A stretch of DNA of 62,932 nt from Paulinella micropora (GCA_009731375.1 BJOX01000057.1:942854-1005785), one strand, 5' to 3'. Positions 26,383 to 47,822 are shown, counted from the first letter of the stretch. Notes: generated by a model from the sequence alone, not told the origin. Made by a program: numbers and translations.

Positions 26383-29300
26383 CTGGAGGGGGAAGAAGAG
26401 AGGAAGGAGAAGACTGTGAAGTTTAACCCTAAAGTCACAGTGCTTTCTAATGCTGTTGTGCAGACTGGGCCAACGCTTCCTCTATGTGAAAACAAAGATG
26501 TGGGTACACAGAGACTGCAGCCCCAAGGTAGTCTCATACCCGTTCATACAGCACGGTTACCAATGATAACTGATGCAAATAGGAAGGCGAGACTTGCGAT
26601 GGAGGCGAGGAGGCCAATGGCAGACGTATCGCCTCGGCCAAGCAAACAACCACGAACAGACTCAATGTCTACGGTCGCGGCGGGTGGCGAGCAAAAAGAC
26701 AATGTGTGTACTCAAGTACCACAAGACAATGTCGCTCAAATAGTAAACGCACCAGTACCGCAGAATAATAAAAATGTTAATGAGGTGAAGCAGGAGGAGA
26801 AGAAGGAGGAGTTGAAAAACTTAGAGACAAGACTCCAAAATTTGGAACGTAAAGTTCTTGTTCTCGCAGCCAATATACACAGGCCCGATGCTCTGTGTTA
26901 TACGGAACTTTATTGTGAAACATTGAAGACAATATTAAAAGTTGGTAATGATACGATGGCGAATATTAATATTGTCGGCCGGAAGTTTTTTAATCGATAC
27001 CGGGACTGGGTGGACGGAAATATGAAAAAGTCAACGGGCACTCTCAAAGGAGTGAGCAGCCGGACGGATATCACGGGAATCATCACACTGACCTTTAAAT
27101 TGAAATCCGCACGAGTATACCGTATGGACCTCTATGTCGTCCCCGGTTACCACGGGTCAATATTACTATCGTATGACCAATTGGCTACGATGGGGGCTGT
27201 GATTGATTGCGCCGCACGGCGAGTGATATATGGAGTAAAAAGAGGAGAAGAGAACGATATTGATCCCTTCAACGCTACTGACTCTTATGAGGCTTATGAG
27301 CTGAGTCTAGCGACGGATCACAAAAAGATGGCCATCGCACATGAGGCACTTGAGGTGTACGTTCACCCCCATGTCGTAAGACCGGATGAACTGTCCTGGA
27401 CCGACAATTGGGAATCCCAAGTGTGCACTGTCACAGTTCCGACATGCCATTGGGACAAAAAGTCTATTGATGACTTAATCGAGAAGCGAAAGGAGGAGAT
27501 TATATGTGTCGCACAAAGAAGCCCGTCGTTGGCGAGATTCGCGGAAGGAGTAGGAACAGATGTCCATATTACTAACGGATACTGTTTCCATGCGAAAGTA
27601 GGAGAAGAAAAAAGGGAGGCGTTTGTACCAAGGAGAACGGGGCGAATCCCGGATACTCCACCAGAAACTATTAAAAGTTTTATTACTGATTTCTGGGGTG
27701 ACGAGCCCACGTGGCCGCGTTCACTGTCTGAAGTGAAGAAATGCTTACGGACTTTATTCGAAAATAATAAGCCGTATACTATTATCCTGCCATATAATGA
27801 GAAGGCGATATGGGCGCAGGAAATAAGGGACCGGCTTATTGATCATCCTATACCGGTACCCTCTCGCAAGCAACAGCTAGTGGTGGCTTGTCGTATGGGA
27901 ACTCGTGAGCAGAGCAGTGCATACAAGCGGAAGCTCAGAGACCTCGACAAGTTGAAATTGATACCGCAAGCATTCACATGCTTTGATGGTTTTTACACCC
28001 GTAAAGCTCCTTTGCAATACGCGAGACTCATTGACATGCTGGTGGAGCTCGGTAAAGATGATGAGCCGGACACGGTCACGTATGAAAAGACGGGCCTAGA
28101 TGATGTCTCGGAAGAGGACTTAGGCTTGCAGGAGGACAGAGAACCCCTCAAGCAACATAAGCAGATGTCTGATGAAGATTTTCAAGAGGCGGCGCGGAAA
28201 ATATTGGAAGAAGGAGTAGGCACGGAGAAGGAGAAGGAGCTTTTAAAAGCCAAATTAGAGGCGAACAAGGAAATTTTTGACCCTCCACATGCAGGTGGTG
28301 TCAAGCCTGAAGATTTCACTGCGGTTATTTACAAAATACCGGGTGCGGAGCCGTCACCGGCACCACGAAGGGCGAATTTGAGTATACATGAGGCGAAGAT
28401 AGCGGAGGAGCTAGCAAGACAGCTGCTCAATGAGGACTTTATTGAGAGATCAACATCTCCAATAGTCTCACAACCGAGAATAGTGCCGAAGCCAGGAGGA
28501 GAATGGCGCCTGACAGTTAACTATGCTCGTGTTAACAAGGTGCTGGAGGAAGAGAGAAATCCTCTCCCGACATTAGAAGAAGGAAGGAGAGTACTGCGGA
28601 ATGCAAAATTCTATTCGGTCATTGACCTTAAGAATGGCTTCTGGCAGATACCACTGGAGGAAAAGTCCAGATGGCTGACGGCGTTTGTGGTGGGTATGGA
28701 AATATACCAATGGAAAGTGCTTCCGATGGGCCTCAAGCAAGCCCCAGGACTTTTCCAGAAGGCGATGCAGAAGATGTTGAGCAGTCAGTACGATGATTTG
28801 TCTGACGGTGGCTTTATGAGAAGGCGGGGACAGAAGGCGGGAGAATATGCATTTTGCTATATCGATGACATTATCGTATACTCTAACACAATGGAGGAGC
28901 ATATCGATCATTTGTCCGATATATTCAGGCGCATCGGAGCTTTTGGCCTGAAGTGCAATCTAAAGAAGTGTCAACTTGCCAAGACGAGTGTGACATACTT
29001 AGGGTACGAGATCTCCCATAATCGAGTCTCGATATCCAAAGAGAAGAGGGAGGAGATTATGAATCGACCGATACCGAAGAACCGCACTGAATTGCACTCA
29101 TTCCTTGCGATGGCGCAATACTATAGCCAGTTTATACCCGATTGGGGTGCAACACGGGCTAAAGTGGAGAAAATGATAGATTTTGGAGACTTTGAGAAGT
29201 GGGACGAAGAGGCTTTGCAAGCGTTTCATGCGCTCAAAGATCTCATTTACAAAGACCCGAAAGACGGAGGACTGGTGTTAACGATGCCCGACTTTACGAA

Positions 29301-32196
29301 ACAATTCGTAGTCGATACAGACGCATCTAAGTTTGCGATTGGGGCTGTATTACAACAAGAGGATGAGGAGAAGAAATTACGCCCAATCATGTTTATTAGT
29401 AGGAAGTTGTGTGCGGCGGAGAGAAACTATTGCACAAGGCAAAGAGAGGCGTTGGCGGTAGTATGGGCCCTCAAGAGGCTCAGAGAGTATTTGTGGGGAG
29501 GACCTCAATTTACTGTCAGAACTGATCATCATAACCTGTTATGGTTGATGAATCATGAACAGACGGGACGGCTGGCGCGGTGGCAAGCGTTCTTGTCTTG
29601 TTTCGATTTTACAATGGTCCATCTACCGGGAAAGCGAAATGTGGTCGCTGATAGCCTCTCTAGGCTAGAGTTTAACTCAGAAGTATCGGCGTTGGTGTCC
29701 ACGGTGGAGATGGAAGACTTGTCCACTGACAAGGTGTATGAGGTCAGCCACATTGAGGCGATGGAGATGGCGAGTGGAGTCCGATATGACCGCACAGGTC
29801 TACGGTACAGTCCACAAGGCCCGGATCACGGGATATGTTGTGAGCTACATACCCAGGAGGACGCTGAGTGGTCCTATGAGGTATATGAGAATGCGAAGGC
29901 GAACATAAGAGAGGAAGAGGAGACGCAGGAAGTTTATGCGGAGCCTCCTCAAGAGCGGAGAAGTGACCTAGACGATGACCCGGAAAGAATCGGGGTACGG
30001 CTAGAAGATGGTACTATCCATATAGCCTCGCCTACCGCATGGAGGCAACAACAGGCTCAAGATCCGGAGTTTAAAGAACTGATACAGTTATATCAGAACC
30101 CGGATGAGCTACGGATGACGAAAGCGATCAAAGATCAGATGAAGGAGATGGGATGGAGAGATGGTCTACTGTGGTACAAGGGCCTTCACGGTCGCTATGC
30201 GTCACAGCCGGACAAATGGACCCTTTGGGTACCGGAGAGTCTGAGACGATTTATATTTGTCGCAGCCCACAATTGCCCACTTTTGGCGCATCCGGGTCGA
30301 CAACGAACTCATATGTTCGTAGCGAGGCGATTCTGGTGGAAGAAGATGAAGGAGGAGATAGATCAGGCGGTGGATGCATGCATCCCGTGCAAGATAAACA
30401 AAACACCACTGAAGGCAAATTTCGGCCTGATTGGCGAATTTCCTCTTCATGCGGGGATGTTTGAGTTTATACACATTGATCATGTGGGACCTTTCCCAGA
30501 ATCGAAGGATGGTTACAAATACCTCCTTACGGCTATTGACAGAGCCACCAACTATGTGTGGATCATCCCTGTCAAAGACGTTACCGGCAAGACGACGGCC
30601 GAGGCGCTGATCGATAGGATCATCTCACAGATCGGAGTACCAAGAAAGATATGTTCTGATCGAGGCTCGGACTTTAATAACGAGGTCATCGACAAACTAT
30701 CTAAGTATTACGGGATGAAATGGCAATATGTTACTGCCTATAACCCGCGAGCAAATGGGAAAATCGAGCGGGTACACAGACCCCTCAAAGCCTCGCTAAA
30801 GATGTATTGCACGAAGAAGGAGAATCAAAGAGCATGGGTCGAGGCAGCACCATCATTTGCGTTTGCAATGAACTGTCTACCCTCTACGGCGTTAGGAGGC
30901 TCGAAGAGCTCAATCTCGCCATATCAGTTAGTATATGGGCGTGAGCCTGATATCCCGACTTCGCTCCTTCACCCAAAAGACACTTGGGCGGATGCGGATG
31001 AGTTGTTTGGGATGAGACTTAGAGTGAAGATGGAGGCGGAACAAATAGTCAGGGCGCATAGAGAGGCGGAGCGCCGAAAGACTGATGCTGAAGGGGTGCG
31101 ACAAGCGCACTTGGATCAGATCAAGTTCCAGGTCGGGGATATTGTACTATTGTACCATCCTCAAGTCCCGAAGGGAGTCAGCTCTAAGCTGTTCACTCAC
31201 TGGAAAGGACCTTATCAGATTATGGAACAGACGGGACCTCTGAATTACAAGATCAGGGGTAGAGGGAAGGTGCAAATTGTGAATGTAAGAAGGCTGATTA
31301 AGTATGATCCCTTCTTACTGGAAGATGAATCCGTTGAGGAGGCGTTAAAACGGAGGAATGATGATTTCAAAGAGGTGCCGCCCATCCACAAGCAGGCTGG
31401 CATAGACCAAGACGATGCTTATCGGGCACCGATAGCTGAGAAGGAGGAGAGTGAGGTGGACAGCAAGGAGAAGACTGACCGCATAAGCGCGGTGGGGACT
31501 CAGTCCAAGTCTCCGCGAGAGCATAGCGGAAAGAAGGAGAAGATCACAGAGGCGCAGCTAAGGAGAGCGCGGAATGATCTTATCAACGACCAACCGAGGA
31601 AGGCGATGAGGTCGATGAGATCAAAGGACGTCCACCAGGAGGAGGAGGGGACGGACACTGACCCAAACGCGGGCAACGTTGAGATTGTCCATGAGCGATG
31701 GAAGGAAGGCGATGCGATAGCAACCATCGCATGGGTGAAAAATGTTTTCTATCTGATGAGACCAGCGGAACAACATGTCGCTGATGACACTCTCTCAGAC
31801 TTATACTTGATGCGGGTCGTGGCGGTCCCACGACAGATGCGTGTCACACGGACACTCAAAATATCATCAGCCGCAAAGATAGTACAACCGATACTCCAGT
31901 TCTGGAGAAGTATGGACCCGGTTGAGGATCCAAAGGCAAGACATTATCTGCCAGTATATAAAGACGCAAAAAGTCTCGAGACATGGGATGATACAATTAC
32001 TCCCAGAGACAAGGATTACACTGCGTGGACCATTCAGACACTGCCAAGAGGAGTGCTTGATGTCCCTTTTGAATTATCGTTGGGCGGAATCCCTAATAAG
32101 ATCTGGGACATTCTCGAACAGTCAAAGTTCGATCTGACTTTTGTTGGTGGTCCTCCACCAGGCAAAGAAATCCGCGCCAGACGACGAAGGCAGTGA
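26383..32196 (+). CDS. Retrotransposon Pol polyprotein (protease-like, RT, RNase H, integrase)
   Basis: Same frame as gag, directly after its TGA; no in-frame ATG near the start, so it is probably made by readthrough. Domains in order: protease-like region (about 26,930-27,240) with GNDTMAN where DTGA/DSGA is usual and GAVIDC in the C-terminal part; reverse transcriptase (about 28,480-29,000) with YSVIDLKNGFWQIP, LPMGLKQAPGLFQ and YIDD at 28,858-28,869; RNase H (about 29,300-29,680) with VVDTDASKFAIGA, QREALAVVWAL and RTDHHNL; integrase zinc region H-H-C-C (about 30,265-30,400), DDE core with Asp in IDHVGPF (30,478), Asp in CSDRGSDF (30,657) and Glu in GKIERVHR (30,766); a GPY-like module (WKGPYQI, about 31,203). 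About 290 residues follow with no domain I recognise. Ends at TGA 32,194-32,196. Confidence 0.9.
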   Translation: MEGEEERKEKTVKFNPKVTVLSNAVVQTGPTLPLCENKDVGTQRLQPQGSLIPVHTARLPMITDANRKARLAMEARRPMADVSPRPSKQPRTDSMSTVAAGGEQKDNVCTQVPQDNVAQIVNAPVPQNNKNVNEVKQEEKKEELKNLETRLQNLERKVLVLAANIHRPDALCYTELYCETLKTILKVGNDTMANINIVGRKFFNRYRDWVDGNMKKSTGTLKGVSSRTDITGIITLTFKLKSARVYRMDLYVVPGYHGSILLSYDQLATMGAVIDCAARRVIYGVKRGEENDIDPFNATDSYEAYELSLATDHKKMAIAHEALEVYVHPHVVRPDELSWTDNWESQVCTVTVPTCHWDKKSIDDLIEKRKEEIICVAQRSPSLARFAEGVGTDVHITNGYCFHAKVGEEKREAFVPRRTGRIPDTPPETIKSFITDFWGDEPTWPRSLSEVKKCLRTLFENNKPYTIILPYNEKAIWAQEIRDRLIDHPIPVPSRKQQLVVACRMGTREQSSAYKRKLRDLDKLKLIPQAFTCFDGFYTRKAPLQYARLIDMLVELGKDDEPDTVTYEKTGLDDVSEEDLGLQEDREPLKQHKQMSDEDFQEAARKILEEGVGTEKEKELLKAKLEANKEIFDPPHAGGVKPEDFTAVIYKIPGAEPSPAPRRANLSIHEAKIAEELARQLLNEDFIERSTSPIVSQPRIVPKPGGEWRLTVNYARVNKVLEEERNPLPTLEEGRRVLRNAKFYSVIDLKNGFWQIPLEEKSRWLTAFVVGMEIYQWKVLPMGLKQAPGLFQKAMQKMLSSQYDDLSDGGFMRRRGQKAGEYAFCYIDDIIVYSNTMEEHIDHLSDIFRRIGAFGLKCNLKKCQLAKTSVTYLGYEISHNRVSISKEKREEIMNRPIPKNRTELHSFLAMAQYYSQFIPDWGATRAKVEKMIDFGDFEKWDEEALQAFHALKDLIYKDPKDGGLVLTMPDFTKQFVVDTDASKFAIGAVLQQEDEEKKLRPIMFISRKLCAAERNYCTRQREALAVVWALKRLREYLWGGPQFTVRTDHHNLLWLMNHEQTGRLARWQAFLSCFDFTMVHLPGKRNVVADSLSRLEFNSEVSALVSTVEMEDLSTDKVYEVSHIEAMEMASGVRYDRTGLRYSPQGPDHGICCELHTQEDAEWSYEVYENAKANIREEEETQEVYAEPPQERRSDLDDDPERIGVRLEDGTIHIASPTAWRQQQAQDPEFKELIQLYQNPDELRMTKAIKDQMKEMGWRDGLLWYKGLHGRYASQPDKWTLWVPESLRRFIFVAAHNCPLLAHPGRQRTHMFVARRFWWKKMKEEIDQAVDACIPCKINKTPLKANFGLIGEFPLHAGMFEFIHIDHVGPFPESKDGYKYLLTAIDRATNYVWIIPVKDVTGKTTAEALIDRIISQIGVPRKICSDRGSDFNNEVIDKLSKYYGMKWQYVTAYNPRANGKIERVHRPLKASLKMYCTKKENQRAWVEAAPSFAFAMNCLPSTALGGSKSSISPYQLVYGREPDIPTSLLHPKDTWADADELFGMRLRVKMEAEQIVRAHREAERRKTDAEGVRQAHLDQIKFQVGDIVLLYHPQVPKGVSSKLFTHWKGPYQIMEQTGPLNYKIRGRGKVQIVNVRRLIKYDPFLLEDESVEEALKRRNDDFKEVPPIHKQAGIDQDDAYRAPIAEKEESEVDSKEKTDRISAVGTQSKSPREHSGKKEKITEAQLRRARNDLINDQPRKAMRSMRSKDVHQEEEGTDTDPNAGNVEIVHERWKEGDAIATIAWVKNVFYLMRPAEQHVADDTLSDLYLMRVVAVPRQMRVTRTLKISSAAKIVQPILQFWRSMDPVEDPKARHYLPVYKDAKSLETWDDTITPRDKDYTAWTIQTLPRGVLDVPFELSLGGIPNKIWDILEQSKFDLTFVGGPPPGKEIRARRRRQ

Positions 32197-33039
32197 CAAA
32201 GAAACTATTTTTCTTTATGCGTCTCAAATAAACTGATTGATTGCCCACGGCGTATCATGATTTGATCATGCATCATCAGTTATCAATATGAATATTAAAA
32301 AGACTCAGTGATATAACTTGGCATTCGATCGCAACATACGAGTGCGAAAGGTCGATCGACGATGATACTACACCGTATACGGGGATCGCTAGTGTATTGA
32401 GCGATGGTGTTCCCGGGTATGACCCTTTCCAAGTCCTGGGATGATGTTCTCGAAAATGAAATGTTCTCTGAAACTTTCATTAAATTATTTTTTACGATAG
32501 ATTATATACTGTCGTACCTGAGCACGGTCAATCTCTACTTGTGTCGGTATATCGCAGGGTCGGGTACATACACCTCGACTTCGGATATAGCTATTAGGAC
32601 TGGCCCCCTAATACTATATCATAGGATATCCGCCTTATACAAGGGTATGTCATTAAAAAAGACAATGTACTTACGATCTCCCTGTGAATAATAATAATAA
32701 TAATGATAATGATAAGAAGAAGAAGGAGATCAAAGGGGGAATCGTACTACAGCACCACGTTGCTTGTATTTTTTTATTAATTGTACGTTTGTTCTTGACA
32801 TACTGCCGAAAAAAAAAAAAAAAAAAAAAAAAATTGAGGGGAAGGAGTTCAAAATTTACAAGAAAGGCTAGAGAATCCGCTTTGACGTGCCGTATGAGGA
32901 TATATTTATCGTCTTTTAGCGTCTATCCGTGGGTCGATGCGCTGTGTGGCATGACTCCATAGCGCATACTATTTGCAGAAAGAAATCAGAAGGTGTATGA
33001 CGAAAATGCTATTTCCGTCATAAAATCGGGAGGGGGTAC
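32197..33039 (+). other. 3' untranslated part of the retrotransposon
   Basis: No ORF of note. Contains an AATAAA-type motif near 32,226, an (AAT)n/(GATAAT) patch at 32,688-32,715, poly-A at 32,811-32,832, and the purine tract GGGAGGGGG at 33,028-33,036, which fits a polypurine tract 3 nt before the 3' LTR. Confidence 0.6.
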
Positions 33040-33276
33040 TGTAGGCATCACCCCCCGGATAGCCGGTAAAAAATACCTTTTCCTGGTGACAGGTGCACCA
33101 GCTTGTTTTTCAGTATTATTTGTCCGGATTGGACCTGATGCCATTTTATTCCTGGTCTGTTGCCGTTTTCCTTTTTGGCTTCACTGAGCTAATACAACGA
33201 GACATCATTCTCATTCTTGAGGACTGTGTTTGGTTGTATTACCGACTTTTTACGAGCTATCGTTGGGGGCATTACA
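33040..33276 (+). repeat. 3' LTR
   Basis: TGTAGG...GGCATTACA; matches 22,778-23,004 with small indels in T-runs and a lost GCAG. Confidence 0.75.
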
Positions 33277-33936
33277 AATTAAAACATGGAAAGTTATGTT
33301 TTGTGATTAGAAATCAGTTTGTATATAACTATAGAATGTCTAAATCTGTTTGTATACTTAATACACGTAAATTCACAAAGCCTGTCCTTGGTAATTTGAA
33401 TACACAATGAGATTTCACACAGCGATTTTTCGATGGTATGTCTGACCAAAACATCACTTTGAAAATCGATGAGAGCGCATCGCTCCTTTCAATTTTTTTG
33501 TTGAAAATGATGTTTTTGTTTACTGTGCGGATGCTATTCCGGGCCAAGCCTCAGAACATGTGCACAGACCTCCTGAAATGCACACAAGGTCACTGCCTTC
33601 TCGAGTTTCATACTTGAAAAAATGTCTGACTTTATGTTTTTAGACACACAAAAAAATAAACCACAAAAAGTCAGGAATGTTCAACTAGTGAACATAGGAG
33701 TTAAAGTAACTACTTTGCAGCAACATTTAATGAATAATAAAACTTCTATGACGATTTTTTCATTTTTGCTTTGATTCATTACGACCAAAACATCACTTTG
33801 AAAATCGATGCGAGCGCATCGCTCCTTTCAATTTTATTGTTGAAAAAGATGTTTTTGTTTACTGTGACGCTATTCCAAGCCTCAGAACATGTGCGCATCG
33901 CATCACAGCGTGTCTTGCGCGTCGGCTCGCATCACA
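33277..33936. repeat. Short direct repeats downstream of the retrotransposon
   Basis: A block of about 115 nt (GACCAAAACATCACTTTGAA ... CAAGCCTCAGAACATGTGC) occurs at 33,443-33,562 and again at 33,783-33,893, about 90% alike. No gene is seen. Confidence 0.8.
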
Positions 33937-42462
<8,526 letters not shown>

Positions 42463-42524
42463 GCCTCCTCCGTGGCCAGCCTAGCACAAGTCAGGCAGTT
42501 TGGATTAGCTACACACACCCACAG

Positions 42525-42725
42525 TTGCCAAACTCTATTTTGCCTCACAATCGCCACTTGGTCCCCTATTTTGCCTCGTTATTGCGACTTTGCCCCCTCT
42601 TTTGCCCCGTGATTGCCAGTTTCTCCCCTCTTTCCCCTCACTACTGCAGTTTGTCCCGTCTTTGGCCTCACTATTGCCAGTTTGTCCACTTTTTTGCCTC
42701 ACTGTTGCCAATTCGTCCCTTGTGT
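42525..42725. repeat. About 29-bp minisatellite just upstream of the carrier
   Basis: Roughly seven units of the type TTTTGCCTCA(C)TATTGCCA(G)TTTGTCCC, 60-260 nt upstream of the putative carrier start codon, so possibly within its promoter or 5' UTR. Confidence 0.8.
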
Positions 42726-44181
<1,456 letters not shown>

Positions 44182-44301
44182 TGTCTAATCATCCCCAGCC
44201 GACTCGTGACGCCAGAGCATGCTATATACATATATATACATATATATGAATATAATAAATGTCTAATCAACCCCAGCCGACTCGTGACGCCAGAGCATGC
44301 T
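44182..44301. repeat. Tandem copies of a 41-nt block
   Basis: ATGTCTAATCA(T/A)CCCCAG and CCGACTCGTGACGCCAGAGC at 44,182-44,222 and 44,260-44,301. A third, diverged block is at 47,719-47,752 (CATCCCCGGCCGTCTCGGGA). Confidence 0.8.
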
Positions 44302-45081
44302 AACGTTGTTGTTGCTGTTGTTGTGGTTGCTTTTGTTGTTCTTGTTGTTGTTGTTGTTGTTGTTGTTGCTGTTGTTGTTGTTGCTTTTGTTCACTGTTTA
44401 TAGAGTAGCAGCATAGTACTTCACTAAGAAGCCAGCCTTCTTTACGAATAATAACGAGACGGTGGGTTTTCGGTTGTAGTCTTAGAGCCAGCCTACAGAG
44501 CAGACAGACAAAAAAAACAATCAGGCCGGACAAAACATCCGTAAATTGCGGCACACTGACAAAATTGGTTCAGCCGCTACCGGCCATCCCCTCGTTTTTC
44601 ACCGTAAAAATGACTGTCTATGAAGGAGAAAAAAATCAGCGAAAAATACCCATTTTTAGCGGGAGGCCGGAATTTTTCAGGTTTTCAACAAATAACGGCT
44701 TGTTGCGGGTGGCCGGAATACCTTCCGCCTTCCATGAACATAAACATATGTACAGCGATGCTTGCTTTTTTGTCGTGCCTTCGGCGATTTCTCGAAGATA
44801 TACATGAATACATATGTATGTACAACACGTCAGCTTATGTCTATGCATTAGGTGTGCTTGCTGTGTGTCGAGCATTCGGTGATTTTTTCAAAAACAACAG
44901 CGAGCATTCTCAATCGGAAAGTCATCGTGGTTCCGGTATATGCATGCAACAAAAGTCCTAGTCGTATCTGTAGTCAAAGTCCTAGTCCTAGTCCTAGTCC
45001 TAGCCCTAGTCGTCGTAGTTCGTAGTGGTATTTATAGTAATAGTGATAGTAATAGTCATGGGGCAATGTCTCCCTCAAAGC

Positions 45082-45124
<43 letters not shown>

Positions 45125-45500
45125 ACNNNNNNNNNNTGAAAGTGGGATGTGCATGTCAGATCTCATGTGTCAGCATCTATCCCACCTGCTCTACGTCACG
45201 AACTATCGTCTCTCTTTTTCACTTCAATCCTATGTGTCTGTCTATTTCTATGCGCATTTGTCACTTCTGAGTTGCACTAAACATGCTCCTTACAGTGGAA
45301 CTGTAGGGTACCCATTTTGTCAAAAATACCTGTTATTGAAGCAATCGCTGCACATCTCTTGGCATAATGTCAGCGCTTTGAAAACAGAGAGTGGGTTTTG
45401 AATGTTGGTGTGACACCAAGAGAAATCATCGAGAGCCAAGTGCATGGACATAACAAACAGCGAAGAGGCATGGTGACACAATATTCTCCACGCCGTTGTT
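44302..45500. other. Mostly unique non-coding stretch
   Basis: (TTG)n to 44,392, about 550 nt unique, TCCTAG repeats at 44,955-45,010, a poly-C run (45,086-45,124) with a 10-N gap, then about 360 nt unique. No gene recognised on either strand. Confidence 0.5.
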
Positions 45501-45521
45501 GTTGTTGTTGTTGTTGTCAAT

Positions 45522-45647
<126 letters not shown>

Positions 45648-45878
45648 GTGCTTCTCTGTCAATGGCTGATGCATTTCTGCACATGCGCCTCCATCGTCTC
45701 ACCCGTGAGGGGAGTACGAAGAATTGACGATAAGCTCTAATGACACCCCCGCAAGGGCAGTTCCAACACTTCCAGACGGACCGGTATGTTCAATGAAAAT
45801 ACTGGTGGCACCGACGGGAATCGAACTGGCGACAGGGCCCAGATGGTAGAACTTGACCACTGGGCTATCACGGTGTCC

Positions 45879-45880
<2 letters not shown>
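45648..45880 (-). mobile_element. tRNA-derived SINE, family A, full-length copy
   Basis: On the minus strand: GGACACCGTGATAGCCCAGT head with A and B boxes, body with CCGGTCCGTCTGGAAGTGTT, tail CATTGACAGAGAAGCACTAT and (ATT)n. Flanked on both sides by ATT arrays. About 232 nt. Confidence 0.9.
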
Positions 45881-45941
<61 letters not shown>

Positions 45942-46072
45942 ACAATAATAATAATAATCATAATAATAACAATAATAATAGTAATAATAATAATAATAAT
46001 AATGATGATGATAATAGTAATAATAATAATAAAACTTAAACAAAATATTTAAAATGCAAGATGGTGTGTGGC

Positions 46073-46130
<58 letters not shown>

Positions 46131-46148
46131 TAATACAACAACAACAAC

Positions 46149-46180
<32 letters not shown>

Positions 46181-46183
46181 TAA

Positions 46184-46216
<33 letters not shown>

Positions 46217-46228
46217 TACTACTACTAC

Positions 46229-46284
<56 letters not shown>

Positions 46285-46552
46285 GTGCTTCTCTGTCAAT
46301 GGCTGATGCATTTCTGCACATGCGCCTCCATCGTCTCACCCGTGAGGGGAGTACGAAGAATTGACGATAAGCTCTAATGACACCCCCGCAAGGGCAGTTC
46401 CAACACTTCCAGACGGGCCGGTATGTTCAATGAAAATACTGGTCCAGAAATAGACCGGTATGTTCAATGAAAATACTGGTGGCACCGACGGGAATCGAAC
46501 TGGCGACAGGGCCCAGATGGTAGAACTTGACCACTGGGCTATCACGGTGTCC

Positions 46553-46554
<2 letters not shown>
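46285..46554 (-). mobile_element. SINE family A copy with internal duplication
   Basis: Same as the copy at 45,648 but with an extra 37-nt internal unit repeating CCGGTATGTTCAATGAAAAT. Confidence 0.9.
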
Positions 46555-46594
<40 letters not shown>

Positions 46595-46651
46595 TGTTGT
46601 TGTTGTTGTTGTTGAATTTAATAATAATAATAATTGTTGTTGTTGTTCAAT

Positions 46652-46720
<69 letters not shown>

Positions 46721-46988
46721 GTGCTTCTCTGTCAATGGCTGATGCAAATCTGCACATGCGCCTCCATCGTCTCACCCGTGAGGGGAGTACGAAGAATTGA
46801 CGATAAGCTCTAATGACACCCCCGCAAGGGCAGTTCCAACACTTCCAGACGGGCCGGTATGTTCAATGAAAATACTGGTCCAGAAATAGACCGGTATGTT
46901 CAATGAAAATACTGGTGGCACCGACGGGAATCGAACTGGCGACAGGGCCCAGATGGTATAACTTGACCACTGGGCTATCACGGTGTCC
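46721..46988 (-). mobile_element. SINE family A copy with internal duplication
   Basis: Nearly identical to 46,285-46,554, including the 37-nt internal duplication. ATT arrays on both sides. Confidence 0.9.
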
Positions 46989-46990
46989 AA

Positions 46991-47043
<53 letters not shown>

Positions 47044-47045
<2 letters not shown>

Positions 47046-47215
47046 TATCTCCTGCCAATTGCTGAGCCAAAAGGCCATGTGCATCCAGTCCTCCATTCCA
47101 TAAGGAAAGTCTCCACACCAATCGGTGGAATAAAGGAAGTGACGGCATAGAACATTACTCTAGGAGCTTTATACCAATCAGCCCATTGAAAAGGACCGAT
47201 GACCTATGTACTCCC

Positions 47216-47216
<1 letters not shown>
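47044..47216 (-). mobile_element. SINE-like element, family B
   Basis: Inverse-oriented copy of 14,941-15,113, flanked by (AAT)n on both sides. Confidence 0.85.
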
Positions 47217-47275
<59 letters not shown>

Positions 47276-47301
47276 TAATAATAATAATAATGATAATAAT
47301 G

Positions 47302-47348
<47 letters not shown>

Positions 47349-47480
47349 CATCATCATCATCATAATAATAATAATAATAAAATGTTACGCAAAATGATTA
47401 AAGTGCAAGATGGTGTGTGGCTACGGCCTTCACTTGCCACTTTCATCCCCGTTGTTTAATTTAATAAAAGTAACTAAATC

Positions 47481-47511
<31 letters not shown>

Positions 47512-47776
47512 GTTGTTGAATTTAATTAATGTAACTAAGTCAATCCCAAGATGGCGCGTGGCTATCGGCCTATAAGTGCCACTTAAAGACAATTGTTGTT
47601 CTTATTCTTGTTCTTGTTCTTGTTCTTGTTCTTCTTGTTAAATTTAATTACAGTAATTAAACCAATGGCATGATGGTGCATGGATAACGGCCTTTAAATC
47701 CACTTGAAGACAAGTTGATGTCTTATCATCCCCGGCCGTCTCGGGACGCCAGTTGTTGTTGTTGTTGTTCTTGTTC

Positions 47777-47822
<46 letters not shown>

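Larger units (their letters stand above)
22761..33276 (+). mobile_element. Ty3/gypsy-type LTR retrotransposon
   Basis: The whole element: LTRs at both ends, a primer-binding-site-like TGG just inside the 5' LTR, a Gag-like frame, a Pol frame with RT-RNase H-integrase order (Ty3/gypsy order), and a purine tract before the 3' LTR. An 813-nt gap (23,185-23,997) covers the 5' part of gag. LTRs differ by indels and substitutions, so the copy is not recent. No convincing target-site duplication: ATATT on the left versus AATTA on the right. Confidence 0.85.
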
